Positions 42,118-50,540 of a DNA stretch of 64,000 nt are shown here, one piece after another (position 1 is the stretch's first letter; every line of letters starts with the position of its first letter). Position numbers and translations under genes: made by a program. The stretch covers positions 1 through 64,000 of the forward strand of contig NZ_FOQI01000018.1 in NCBI RefSeq assembly GCF_900113705.1, written 5' to 3'. This DNA is from Collimonas sp. OK307 (GTDB lineage: Bacteria; Pseudomonadota; Gammaproteobacteria; Burkholderiales; Burkholderiaceae_D). The notes under the pieces were generated by a model. That model did not search any database and was not told where the DNA came from. It was given only the letters and a program-made list of their open reading frames with translations.

Positions 42118-42806
42118 ACACCTCTCCCAATCTGTCTGTTCTGTCTGCCGAACTGATACTCGTTGCTGCCATATTGGCTGGATGCGCGTCGCCCGAGCCA
42201 CGTTATTACACACTGGCACAGGCGGCAGTCATCGATACTGCCACCGCGCCAACCGTGATCCGGATAAAAGACCCGGCATTGATCGAAATATCTTCCGTTC
42301 ATGTACCAGAAGGTCTCAACCGCACCAATTTACTTCTGGACATGGGGGGCGGCCGGCTGAGACTGATGGAACTTGATCGCTGGTCAGCGCCGCTTCCCGA
42401 TGAATTGCGCGACGCGCTGTCGCAGCGGCTGCAAACCAGTCTGGGCGCCGTCGACACCTACCGCCAGGGCACGTCTGGCGCAGCACCGTTGTATCGCGTT
42501 ACCGTCGAAGTGGTGCGCATAAATGCCGAACTCGGCGGAAACGCTGACGCCATCATCAACTGGATAGTGCAGCGATTGCCAGACCGCAAAGCGACGTCGG
42601 GCCGCACGCAGGTAAAGTTACCGACGCCGGGCGGGGTGGGTAGCGTTGTGGCCGCATATCAGCACATTGTCATCAGCGCCGCCGACGATATCGCAACGGC
42701 CATACGCGCGCTGCAACAAGTATCACCTGCTCCCTCGGAAACGGAGACCCCATTGGCACGCTACAACCAATATCACGCCTCTCCCGAGAAGCAGGGAATT
42801 CCTTGA
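42114..42806 (+). CDS. pqiC: PqiC-like lipoprotein (ABC-type auxiliary)
   Basis: A 230-residue lipoprotein, signal peptide with lipobox LAGC at Cys24, followed by the family start SPEPRYYTL and the core VRIKDPALIEISSVHVPEGL. It matches the PqiC/YmbA group that sits in the outer membrane and completes the PqiABC bridge. Its ATG overlaps the pqiB stop by four bases. The last residues are rich in Pro, Glu and Tyr. It ends the lipoprotein-pqiA-pqiA-pqiB-pqiC run. Confidence 0.87.
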   Translation: MNTSPNLSVLSAELILVAAILAGCASPEPRYYTLAQAAVIDTATAPTVIRIKDPALIEISSVHVPEGLNRTNLLLDMGGGRLRLMELDRWSAPLPDELRDALSQRLQTSLGAVDTYRQGTSGAAPLYRVTVEVVRINAELGGNADAIINWIVQRLPDRKATSGRTQVKLPTPGGVGSVVAAYQHIVISAADDIATAIRALQQVSPAPSETETPLARYNQYHASPEKQGIP

Positions 42807-42929
42807 CATTAATACAGCTTCGGCCGGCCCCAGCTAGTAGGACGGTTATTCAACACATGCAGTTTGCATACAGACAGAACGCTGGCTGCACCGCACATCA
42901 ACCCATCTCACACTACCAAGGAGCATTCA

Positions 42930-43394
42930 ATGATCTTCCCCACCACCTTTCGTCTCATCTGTCTCGCCGCAGTCGCCAGTGTCACGTTGCACGCGCACGC
43001 AGAAAGTTTCACGTCCTCGGCCGTCAGCACCGGTTCGGCGTCTAGCGGCAGCATGTCTGCATCCCTGCATGGTTCGAGCAACAGTTCGACCGGTGACGAA
43101 AAGACTGCCGATGGTAACTATCGCGTCATCGAGGTAGCCGCGGCACCCGATCGCGCTGGCGTCACGCGCGTCACGCGCGTCACGATGCAAATCGAGGAAT
43201 CGCGGCAGCGCATCGTGCTCGACCTGCCACAGGCCATTGTCGAGAAGCAGAAACTTGGCTTAGGCGATACCGTGCTCGCACAACACCGTGAGTACGGTTT
43301 TGAGTTCGCTCGCGCCGACACGCGAGAAGCGTTCTATCTCGTGCTCGCCGACGAGTGGTACAACGAACTTGCAGCGCGGCCGGTGACTCTTTGA
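42930..43394 (+). CDS. Exported protein of unknown function next to DUF2145 gene
   Basis: A 154-residue protein with a signal peptide (MIFPTTFRLICLAAVASVTLHAHA), a serine/glycine-rich low-complexity stretch at about residues 25-55, and a C-terminal beta-rich part (QRIVLDLPQAIVEKQKLGLGD). The start at 42930 is chosen because aaggagcattca precedes it; the frame opens at 42864 without a site. A small direct repeat gtcacgcgc (near 43161-43179) lies in the middle. No family recognised. It overlaps the DUF2145 gene and is likely co-exported with it. Confidence 0.65.
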   Translation: MIFPTTFRLICLAAVASVTLHAHAESFTSSAVSTGSASSGSMSASLHGSSNSSTGDEKTADGNYRVIEVAAAPDRAGVTRVTRVTMQIEESRQRIVLDLPQAIVEKQKLGLGDTVLAQHREYGFEFARADTREAFYLVLADEWYNELAARPVTL

Positions 43395-44308
43395 AGGCCT
43401 TCTTCGCGTTGGCTGTAGCAGCGACAATCGCAACGGGTACCGCCCAGGCGCAGCCCGGTTCGTCCGGTTACTCGACTTCTTCAGCCTTCTGCGACAGCCC
43501 GCAGCAGCTTACAGCTAGCCAGCAAGATCGATTGCTGCGCTTTGCCGCCGTGGTTCGCAATGAGCTTGATGCAATGGACGGCGACACTGCGTTGATCAGT
43601 CGCTCAGGACTCGATCTCTCGCGCTTCCACATCCGTTACTCGCACGCCGCCGTGGCCCGGCGTGACGAAACCGGTACATGGTCAGCGCGTCAGCTCTACT
43701 ACGCCTGCGATGAAGCGCGACCCCGGATCTACGATCAAGGCCTCGCCGGTTTCGTCATGGGTACCGACGATCCTGCGCTCGGCTACATCTCGATCGTGCG
43801 GCTGCCGGCAGGTGCTGCCCAGTCGTTGCGGTATGCATCGCTCGACACATCGCGCGTCCAGCACCTGTTGGCTACGAGCTACAGTGCCAACGCCTATCCG
43901 TTCAGCACTCGCTACCAGAATTGCAATCAGTGGGTGGTGGAAATGCTCGCGGTAGCCTGGGGTGATCTGGGCGACGGCGACGATTTGCGCGGGCGCGCGC
44001 AACATTGGCTTCAAGAAGAAAACTACGCGCCCGAACCGGTGGACGTCGGCTCGCACGCGCTGATGTTCGCGTCGACATTTGTACCATTGCTGCATCTCGA
44101 CGATCATCCGGACGACGATCTCTTCGCAATGAAACTGAAGATCAGCCTGCCATCAACGGTAGAGACCTTCGTTCGGGAGCGCCTGCCCGGCAGTGAGCGC
44201 ATCGAGGTGTGTCATGACGATCGGCAGATCGTCGTACACCGTGGCTGGGCACCGATCGCCGACGGCTGTCGGCCAGGCGAAGGCGATCGCGTCTATCCGC
44301 TAGGCTGA
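43355..44308 (+). CDS. DUF2145 family exported protein
   Basis: A protein of up to 317 residues, recognised as DUF2145 from FHIRYSHAAVARRDETGTW, LYYACDEARPRIYDQGLAGFV and NCNQWVVEMLAVAWGDL. A signal peptide covers about residues 12-33 (SLKAFFALAVAATIATGTAQAQ). The frame opens with an ATG at 43355, giving an overlap of 40 bases with the preceding gene. A TTG at 43391 (TTGA overlap) would give a normal signal-peptide start and is equally possible. The His, Cys and Asn positions recall a papain-like hydrolase, but function is unknown. Confidence 0.8.
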   Translation: MVQRTCSAAGDSLKAFFALAVAATIATGTAQAQPGSSGYSTSSAFCDSPQQLTASQQDRLLRFAAVVRNELDAMDGDTALISRSGLDLSRFHIRYSHAAVARRDETGTWSARQLYYACDEARPRIYDQGLAGFVMGTDDPALGYISIVRLPAGAAQSLRYASLDTSRVQHLLATSYSANAYPFSTRYQNCNQWVVEMLAVAWGDLGDGDDLRGRAQHWLQEENYAPEPVDVGSHALMFASTFVPLLHLDDHPDDDLFAMKLKISLPSTVETFVRERLPGSERIEVCHDDRQIVVHRGWAPIADGCRPGEGDRVYPLG

Positions 44309-44331
44309 CAATCGGGTTGCTGAACAAATGG

Positions 44332-45540
44332 CTATGCCACTTCCTGCGCTCGGCACAGGCGGCGTATTTCGTCCAGCAACAGCCGGGCGCCTGGTGCAAG
44401 ATGCGCTCCTTCTCGCACAGTGATGCCGATCTGCCGCTCCATGCCCGGCATCGCCAGCGGCAGCACCACCAGCAAGCCTGCCGCAATCTCGTAATGCAGC
44501 TGATGGGCCGATAGTACCGTCAGCATTCGGCCATCAATCAGCAGACCGCGCAACAGCGCCAAGTCGCCAGTCTCCACGGCAGGCGCCGGCGGAGTGTGTC
44601 CCCTGCCATGGAAAAACCGTTCCAGCGCGTCGCGCAGGGGCGTTCCGGCGCGCGACAGCACCCATGGATACGGCGCCAGGTCGGCCAGCGTCAGCGTAGT
44701 TCTGCCGGCCAGCGGATGTGTGGCGCCGGCGATCAGCACCGTCTGGTCCTCGAACAGGGGTTGCACAGTCAAGTTGCTGCCGGCAGCCGGCCGCAAGGCG
44801 CCAAGGATGAAATCGATACGACCGCTAAGCAGCCCGGCACACAGTTCTTCGTAAGGACTTTCCAACGAATGCACCTGCAGTTTCGGATGGCTTGCCAGCA
44901 CCGTGCCGATGGCCTTCGGCAACAGCAGCGTCCGCGCCAACGGTAGCGCGCCCACCGTTACGCTGCCCTGCAGCACGCCGTTGAGGGCGGCAACATCGGC
45001 TTCGATATGCCGCAGTTCCGCCAACACACGTTCGAAGCGCACTGCCCAGCGCAGGCAAGTCTCGGTCGGCATCATGCCACGCGCGCTGCGTTGGAACAGC
45101 GGCTGGCCGAGCGTATCCTCCAGTCGTGCGATGGCCTGGCTCAGCGCTGGCTGCGATACGCCGGTAGCACGCGCCACGCTGGGCATGTGATGCAGGTCGG
45201 CCAGCAGTGCCGCCGCCTGCAGCCGGCGCTCGCTAAACAACAGATCCAGCGCACCGACCTGCCCTACACGACTCCCGGAGCGCAAGGCCTCGTCGCGCAA
45301 CTGCTGCAATTCCACCTCGATGCGCCGGGCGCGCACCAACACGGTGGCGCCGGCCGCGGTCGGCAGCATGCCGCGGCCCTTACGCTCGAACAATGCCACG
45401 TCCAGTTGCTGTTCCAGTGACGTCACCGAGCGCGCCACTGCGGAGGAGGCCCGATACAGGACCTCGGCGGAGCGCCGGACGCCGCCGGTGGCGGCCACGG
45501 AGATAAAGGCGTGCAGGTGGTGAAGACTGATGCCGGACAT
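44332..45540 (-). CDS. LysR-family regulator with two DNA-binding domains
   Basis: A 402-residue LysR protein, about 100 residues longer than usual because it carries two winged helix-turn-helix domains in a row. The first is near residues 5-65 (AFISVAATGGVRRSAEVLYR, VARSVTSLEQQLD), the second near 105-165 (LHHMPSVARATGVSQPALSQAIARLEDTLG). The normal effector domain follows. The start at 45540 (MSGISLHH) is preferred to the frame opening at 45618. It is divergent from the galD-ligJ-ligK operon, so it most likely regulates it, sensing a pathway intermediate. Confidence 0.87.
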   Translation of the reverse strand: MSGISLHHLHAFISVAATGGVRRSAEVLYRASSAVARSVTSLEQQLDVALFERKGRGMLPTAAGATVLVRARRIEVELQQLRDEALRSGSRVGQVGALDLLFSERRLQAAALLADLHHMPSVARATGVSQPALSQAIARLEDTLGQPLFQRSARGMMPTETCLRWAVRFERVLAELRHIEADVAALNGVLQGSVTVGALPLARTLLLPKAIGTVLASHPKLQVHSLESPYEELCAGLLSGRIDFILGALRPAAGSNLTVQPLFEDQTVLIAGATHPLAGRTTLTLADLAPYPWVLSRAGTPLRDALERFFHGRGHTPPAPAVETGDLALLRGLLIDGRMLTVLSAHQLHYEIAAGLLVVLPLAMPGMERQIGITVREGAHLAPGARLLLDEIRRLCRAQEVA

Positions 45541-45678
45541 ATGAGAACGCACCTTTCCGGCGCTGCCGTTTAATATCATTAATAAGTAAATTAGAACAGT
45601 CTTAGCGACAGAAAGCAACCCACGCAGCGGCGCCGGTGGCGATACTTATGGCACGTTCACAACCTGAATGAGCTTGCC

Positions 45679-46812
45679 ATGTTCACTGAAATCAATTCCG
45701 ACCTGCGCCCTGTGCCGTGCTTGCTGATGCGCGGCGGCACCTCGCGCGGCCCAATTTTCCTCGAATCGGACCTGCCAGCCGACCAGACCGCGCGCGACCG
45801 GGTATTGCTGGCGGCGATGGGTTCGCCGGACCGCCGCCAGATTGACGGCCTGGGCGGCGCCCATCCGCTCACCAGCAAGGCCGGCATCGTGCGTACCAGC
45901 AGTACGCCTGGCGTAGCGCTGGACTTCTTGTTCGCCCAGTTGCAGCCAGACAGCGACACTGTCGACACCACGCCCAACTGCGGCAATATGCTGGCTGCGG
46001 TGGTGCCGTTTGCGCTGGAACGAGGCCTGATCGCTCCACAGGGCGACACCACCACTGCACGCGTGCTGACGTTGAACACCGGCATGCAGTGCGACATCAC
46101 CGTGCCGACGCCTGGCGGCCGCTTGCAATACGGCGGGGGCGCCAGGATAGACGGGGTGCCGGGCACGGCGGCACCGATCACCATCAACTTCCTCGACACG
46201 GCAGGCTCGGTCTGCCCCGCCCTGCTGCCCACCGGGCGCGTGCTGGACCGGGTACAGGTAGAAGGCGCCGGCATCGCGCCCTTCACCATCGACACCACGC
46301 TAATCGACAACGGTATGCCGATGGTGCTGGTGCGCGCCGCCGATCTTGGACGCACCGGTTACGAAACGGTGGCCGAACTGAACGTCGACGCCGACCTGAA
46401 AACCCGCCTCGAGGTGCTCCGTCTGGCGGTCGGCCCGATGATGGGGTTGGGCGACGTGACAAAAAAAAATTATCCGAAGATGTGCCTGGTGGCGGCGCCG
46501 CGCGACGGCGGCAGCATTGCTACCCGTTGCTTTATTCCGCACGTGTGCCACGACTCGATCGGCGTACTGGCTGCGGTGACAGTCGCCACCGCCTGCGTGC
46601 TGGAAGGCGCGGTTACCCAAGGGATGGCCGCACTGTCGGCCGGACTTCAAAAGGCCGTGTCGGTAGAACATCCGAGCGGGGAATTCAGCGTCGAGTTGGG
46701 ACTCGATCCCGAAAACCCGCAGCAAGTCACTCGCGCCGCACTGCTGCGCACCGCCCGCCTCATCATGCGCGGCGAAGTCATGATCCCCGAAACCGCCTGG
46801 AAAGGACAATAA
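45679..46812 (+). CDS. galD: 4-Oxalomesaconate tautomerase (GalD, PrpF family)
   Basis: A 377-residue PrpF-family isomerase. It starts with VPCLLMRGGTSRGPIFLESDLP, has the proline-racemase-like fold signature SPDRRQIDGLGGAHPLTSK and a second conserved block TPNCGNMLAAVVPFALERG. GalD converts the keto to the enol form of 4-oxalomesaconate after meta-cleavage of gallate or protocatechuate. Its downstream neighbours ligJ and ligK are the next two enzymes, which supports this over the related PrpF methylaconitate isomerase. ATG at 45679 follows a weak purine stretch. Confidence 0.9.
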   Translation: MFTEINSDLRPVPCLLMRGGTSRGPIFLESDLPADQTARDRVLLAAMGSPDRRQIDGLGGAHPLTSKAGIVRTSSTPGVALDFLFAQLQPDSDTVDTTPNCGNMLAAVVPFALERGLIAPQGDTTTARVLTLNTGMQCDITVPTPGGRLQYGGGARIDGVPGTAAPITINFLDTAGSVCPALLPTGRVLDRVQVEGAGIAPFTIDTTLIDNGMPMVLVRAADLGRTGYETVAELNVDADLKTRLEVLRLAVGPMMGLGDVTKKNYPKMCLVAAPRDGGSIATRCFIPHVCHDSIGVLAAVTVATACVLEGAVTQGMAALSAGLQKAVSVEHPSGEFSVELGLDPENPQQVTRAALLRTARLIMRGEVMIPETAWKGQ

Positions 46813-46813
46813 A

Positions 46814-47854
46814 ATGCGAGACCCCATGATCATCGATTGCCACGGCCACTACACCACCGCGCCCAAGGCGCTGGAAGAGTGGCGCAAACAACAGATCGCT
46901 AATCTCAACACCCCCGAACTCGGCCCCAAGGTAGCCTCGCTGAAGATCAGCGACGACGAACTACGCGAGTCAATCGAAACCAACCAGTTGCGCCTGATGA
47001 AGGAGCGCGGCTCCGACCTGACAATCTTCTCGCCGCGCGCCAGCTTCATGGCGCACCACATCGGCGACTTCAATGCCAGCGCCACCTGGGCCGCCATCTG
47101 CAACGAACTATGCCACCGCGTGGCGCAGCTGTTTCCCGACCATTTCATCGGCGCCGCCATGCTGCCGCAATCGCCAGGCGTCGATCCGGCCAGCTGCATT
47201 CCGGAGCTGGAAACATGCGTCCGCGAATACGGCTTCGTCGGCATCAACCTGAATCCCGATCCGTCGGGCGGAATGTGGAATTCGCCGCCGCTGTCGGACC
47301 GCCACTGGTATCCGATCTACGAAAAAATGGTAGAGCTGGACATCCCGGCGATGATACACGTCAGCACCAGCTGCAACGCGTGTTTCCACACCACTGGCGC
47401 GCATTACCTGAACGCCGACACCACCGCCTTCATGCAGTGCCTGACCAGCGAGCTGTTCACCGATTTCCCGACGCTAAAATTCTTGATCCCGCATGGCGGC
47501 GGCGCCGTGCCGTATCACTGGGGCCGTTTCCGTGGCTTGGCGCAGGAGATGAAAAAGCCGCTGTTGCAGGAGCACCTGCTGAAAAACATCTTCTTCGATA
47601 CCTGCGTCTACCATCAACCGGGTATCGACCTGTTGACCAAGGTGATCCCAGTCGAAAATATCCTGTTCGCCTCCGAAATGATAGGCGCAGTACGCGGCAT
47701 AGATCCAGAGACCGGTAATTTTTATGACGACACCAAACGCTACATCGAAGCATCCACCCAGCTTAGCGCCGAACAACGCTACCAGATCTACGAAGGCAAT
47801 GCGCGGCACGTGTTCCCGCGCCTCGATGCCGCACTAACCGCCAAAGGCAAATAA
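46814..47854 (+). CDS. ligJ: 4-Oxalomesaconate hydratase (amidohydrolase type, LigJ)
   Basis: A 346-residue amidohydrolase-2 family protein. The metal motif DCHGHYTT lies at residues 9-16, a central HVSTSCN is at about 176, and PHGGGAVPYHWGRFRG lies at about 224. It hydrates 4-oxalomesaconate to 4-carboxy-4-hydroxy-2-oxoadipate. The LigJ type is unrelated to the LmbE-like GalB of Pseudomonas. ATG at 46814 follows aaaggacaataaa; it starts right after the galD stop and precedes the aldolase gene. Confidence 0.9.
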   Translation: MRDPMIIDCHGHYTTAPKALEEWRKQQIANLNTPELGPKVASLKISDDELRESIETNQLRLMKERGSDLTIFSPRASFMAHHIGDFNASATWAAICNELCHRVAQLFPDHFIGAAMLPQSPGVDPASCIPELETCVREYGFVGINLNPDPSGGMWNSPPLSDRHWYPIYEKMVELDIPAMIHVSTSCNACFHTTGAHYLNADTTAFMQCLTSELFTDFPTLKFLIPHGGGAVPYHWGRFRGLAQEMKKPLLQEHLLKNIFFDTCVYHQPGIDLLTKVIPVENILFASEMIGAVRGIDPETGNFYDDTKRYIEASTQLSAEQRYQIYEGNARHVFPRLDAALTAKGK

Positions 47855-47863
47855 GGAGATAAC

Positions 47864-48553
47864 ATGATCGACAACAATCTGGGCGTAGTAAAACGCCATA
47901 TCGTGCGCGCCGACCGCGCCGCAGTAGATGCCCTGAGCCAGTTCGGCGTGGCCACCGTGCACGAGGCGCTGGGACGCCTCGGCCTGATGCAACCAACTAT
48001 GCGGCCGGTGTATGCCGGCGCCCGGCTGTGCGGCACCGCAGTCACCGTGCTACTGCATCCCGGTGACAACTGGATGATGCACGTTGTCGCGGAGCAAATC
48101 CAGCCCGGCGACGTGGTGGTGGCCGCCATTACGGCCGAATGCAGCGACGGCTATTTCGGCGACCTGCTCGCGACCTCGTTCCAGGCACGCGGCGCTCATG
48201 GCCTGGTGATCGACGCCGGTGTGCGCGACGTACGGGACCTGACGGCGATGCAGTTCCCTGTGTTTTCCAAGACCATCAGCGCCAAGGGCACCATCAAGGC
48301 CACCGTCGGCTCGGTCAATGTGCCTGTGGTATGCGCCGGAGCCCTGGTCAATCCGGGCGACGTGGTCCTGGCTGACGACGACGGCGTGGTGGTAGTGCCG
48401 GCCGCGCTCGCCCCGCAAGTGGCCGCTGCCGCCACTGAGCGCGAAGCGAACGAGCACGCCAAGCGCACCAAACTGGCCGCCGGCCTGCTTGGACTGGACA
48501 TCTACAACATGCGCGAGACGTTGGCCAAGGCTGGCCTGCGCTACATCGACTGA
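47864..48553 (+). CDS. ligK: 4-Carboxy-4-hydroxy-2-oxoadipate aldolase (LigK/GalC)
   Basis: A 229-residue RraA-like protein acting as a class II aldolase that splits 4-carboxy-4-hydroxy-2-oxoadipate to pyruvate and oxaloacetate. The metal and substrate loop [19 protein letters not shown], the [22 protein letters not shown] motif (Arg-Asp for binding) and [18 protein letters not shown] are all present. It is the third gene of the gal/lig run. ATG at 47864 follows aaggagataac. Confidence 0.92.
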   Translation: MIDNNLGVVKRHIVRADRAAVDALSQFGVATVHEALGRLGLMQPTMRPVYAGARLCGTAVTVLLHPGDNWMMHVVAEQIQPGDVVVAAITAECSDGYFGDLLATSFQARGAHGLVIDAGVRDVRDLTAMQFPVFSKTISAKGTIKATVGSVNVPVVCAGALVNPGDVVLADDDGVVVVPAALAPQVAAAATEREANEHAKRTKLAAGLLGLDIYNMRETLAKAGLRYID

Positions 48554-48568
48554 GATCAGGAGACAACC

Positions 48569-49477
48569 ATGGAAACTATCCATATCGGCATACTGGGCTA
48601 TGGTGAAGTCGGCCGTATCTTTGCCGCAGGTTTGCAGTCGGTGTCTGGTGTCGGGGCGCTAACGGCCTGGGATCGCAAGCTGACAGATCCGGCCAGTGCC
48701 GACGCCGACGTATTGCGGGCGGCAGCCGGCCACGCCGGTGTGACGCTGGGCGACGGTATCGTTGCCCTGTGCGACCAGGCCACGCTGATCATTTCCGCCG
48801 TCACCGCCTCCAGTACGCTAGAGGTGGCGCAGCAGGCAGCGCTGTACATAAGACCTGGCAGCGTGTTTCTGGATTTGAACTCGGCCTCGCCCGGCACCAA
48901 GCAGCAGGCCGCCGCCGTCATCGAGGCGGCGGGTGCACACTATGTGGAGGCCGGCGTCATGACGTCCGTGCCCCCATATGGCATCGCGGTACCGATGCTG
49001 CTGGGCGGCGCGCAGGCCGAAGCACTGGCGCAGACCTTGCGCGGCTGGGGCATGAACGTACAGCCGGTGGCGCAGCGGATCGGCGTGGCATCGGCGGTCA
49101 AGATGTGTCGCAGCATCATGATCAAGGGTCTGGAAGCTTTGGTGGTCGAAAGCTATGCCACGGCACGCCACTATGGCGTCGAGCAGTTGGTGCTACCGAC
49201 GCTGGCCGAAACTTTTCCGCAGATCGACTGGTCTGCACAGGGTGCCTATTTTTTCAGCCGCGTAGTCCAGCATGGCAAGCGGCGCGCCGAGGAAATGCGC
49301 GAAGCGGCACGCACCGTGCGCGAGGCCGGCGTGGCACCGCTGATGGCGTCTGCCATCGCCGACAAACAAGATTGGATGGCTACCCTGGCCGCGCAAGGCT
49401 TGTTTGCGGACATCTCTCCCAAGGCGCCGTGGCAGGACTATGCAGACCGGCTGCTGGCGCAGTTCAGCCCTGATTGA
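48569..49477 (+). CDS. NAD(P)-dependent oxidoreductase, DUF1932 type (6-phosphogluconate dehydrogenase-like)
   Basis: A 302-residue protein with an N-terminal Rossmann fold (GILGYGEVGRIFAAGL at residues 6-21) and a C-terminal DUF1932 helical domain (VKMCRSIMIKGLEALVVESYATARHYGV). It belongs with hydroxy-acid dehydrogenases of the beta-HAD kind. Its position after the ligK gene suggests it oxidises or reduces a lower-pathway intermediate. It is not the LigC-type semialdehyde dehydrogenase, so its exact reaction in the pathway is open. ATG at 48569 follows aggagacaacc. Confidence 0.8.
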   Translation: METIHIGILGYGEVGRIFAAGLQSVSGVGALTAWDRKLTDPASADADVLRAAAGHAGVTLGDGIVALCDQATLIISAVTASSTLEVAQQAALYIRPGSVFLDLNSASPGTKQQAAAVIEAAGAHYVEAGVMTSVPPYGIAVPMLLGGAQAEALAQTLRGWGMNVQPVAQRIGVASAVKMCRSIMIKGLEALVVESYATARHYGVEQLVLPTLAETFPQIDWSAQGAYFFSRVVQHGKRRAEEMREAARTVREAGVAPLMASAIADKQDWMATLAAQGLFADISPKAPWQDYADRLLAQFSPD

Positions 49478-49489
49478 AAATGGTATCTC

Positions 49490-49515
49490 AAGGCATCGCC
49501 GTGCGGCGATGCCTT
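49490..49515. terminator. Bidirectional hairpin between convergent genes
   Basis: AAGGCATCGCC (49490-49500), loop gtgc, GGCGATGCCTT (49505-49515): a perfect 11-bp stem between the stop of the DUF1932 gene and the end of ligI. With A- and T-ends it can terminate transcription from either side. Confidence 0.75.
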
Positions 49516-49523
49516 GCCTCCAA

Positions 49524-50393
49524 CTACTCGAAGCCGTACAAGCGTGCCGGATTATCGACCAGGATCTGCTGCTGGATCGCGGCATCTTCCGTGTAGGCGT
49601 AAAACAGGTCGACCAATTCACCGTCGTTCGGCATGTCCTTGGAAATGTTCGGATGTGGCCAGTCGGTACCCCACAACAGGCGCTCCGGCGCGGTGGCGAT
49701 CAGTGCTTGCGCAAACGGAATCGCATCTGCGAACGGCCTCCTGCCGGCCGACACACGCTCGGCGCCGCAGATCTTAACCCAGGCCAGCGGATTGTCGCGC
49801 ATCAGTTGCAGTAGCAGCTGAAACGACTTTTGTTCCAGGCCCTGCTCCGCTTTCACGCGCCCCATGTGGTCGATAATGAAGGGTACGTCGATCTTGCGAA
49901 GCAGATCTTGGTGGTCAAGCAAATTTTCCGCATCAAGGTGCAGCACGACGTGCCAGCCTAACGGCGCGATGCGACGTACCATGGTGTCGATGACGGCGAG
50001 GTCCGGCACGCCGCCCAGATGCTTGACGAAATTGTAGCGGATGCCGCGAATGCCGCCGGCATGCAGATCAGCCAATGCGCTGTCGCTGATACTCGCTTCG
50101 ACGTTGGCCACGCCGCGATAGGCGCCGTTGCTGGAGGCGATGGCATCCAGCGTGACTGTGTTGTCGGTGCCGTGGCAGCTGGCGTGCACGATGACGGCGC
50201 GCGATACGCCTAAGTGCGCATGCAGTTCGCGCAGCATGGCCACCGGTGCATCGGACGGCGTATAGGTGCGGTCGGCGGCGTACGGAAATACCGCAGCCGG
50301 GCCGAACACGTGGCAGTGTGCGTCGCAGGCGCCGAGTGGCAGAATGTGCTTGGGTTTTACGGGATCAGGGTCCGGAGGCAAACAGGATTTCAT
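49524..50393 (-). CDS. ligI: 2-Pyrone-4,6-dicarboxylate lactonase (LigI)
   Basis: A 289-residue amidohydrolase with the family opening GACDAHCHVFGPAAVFPY at about residues 22-39, with HCH as metal ligands. GIRYNFVKHLGG near 115 and IIDHMGRVKAEQG near 165 are also typical. LigI hydrolyses 2-pyrone-4,6-dicarboxylate to 4-oxalomesaconate, feeding GalD and LigJ. ATG at 50393 follows aaaggaagccgttcc. It is convergent with the galD operon and divergent from the second LysR gene. Confidence 0.88.
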   Translation of the reverse strand: MKSCLPPDPDPVKPKHILPLGACDAHCHVFGPAAVFPYAADRTYTPSDAPVAMLRELHAHLGVSRAVIVHASCHGTDNTVTLDAIASSNGAYRGVANVEASISDSALADLHAGGIRGIRYNFVKHLGGVPDLAVIDTMVRRIAPLGWHVVLHLDAENLLDHQDLLRKIDVPFIIDHMGRVKAEQGLEQKSFQLLLQLMRDNPLAWVKICGAERVSAGRRPFADAIPFAQALIATAPERLLWGTDWPHPNISKDMPNDGELVDLFYAYTEDAAIQQQILVDNPARLYGFE

Positions 50394-50540
50394 GGAACGG
50401 CTTCCTTTGATGTGTAAGTCCATCGGCGCCCGCTGCGGGTGCTGCGGGCCATCGTTAGATCAATTGTGCCCACTGCTACGGAGCTATACAATGGCAATAC
50501 CAGACTACCTAATATGCGGTTTTCACATAACGGGCTCGCT

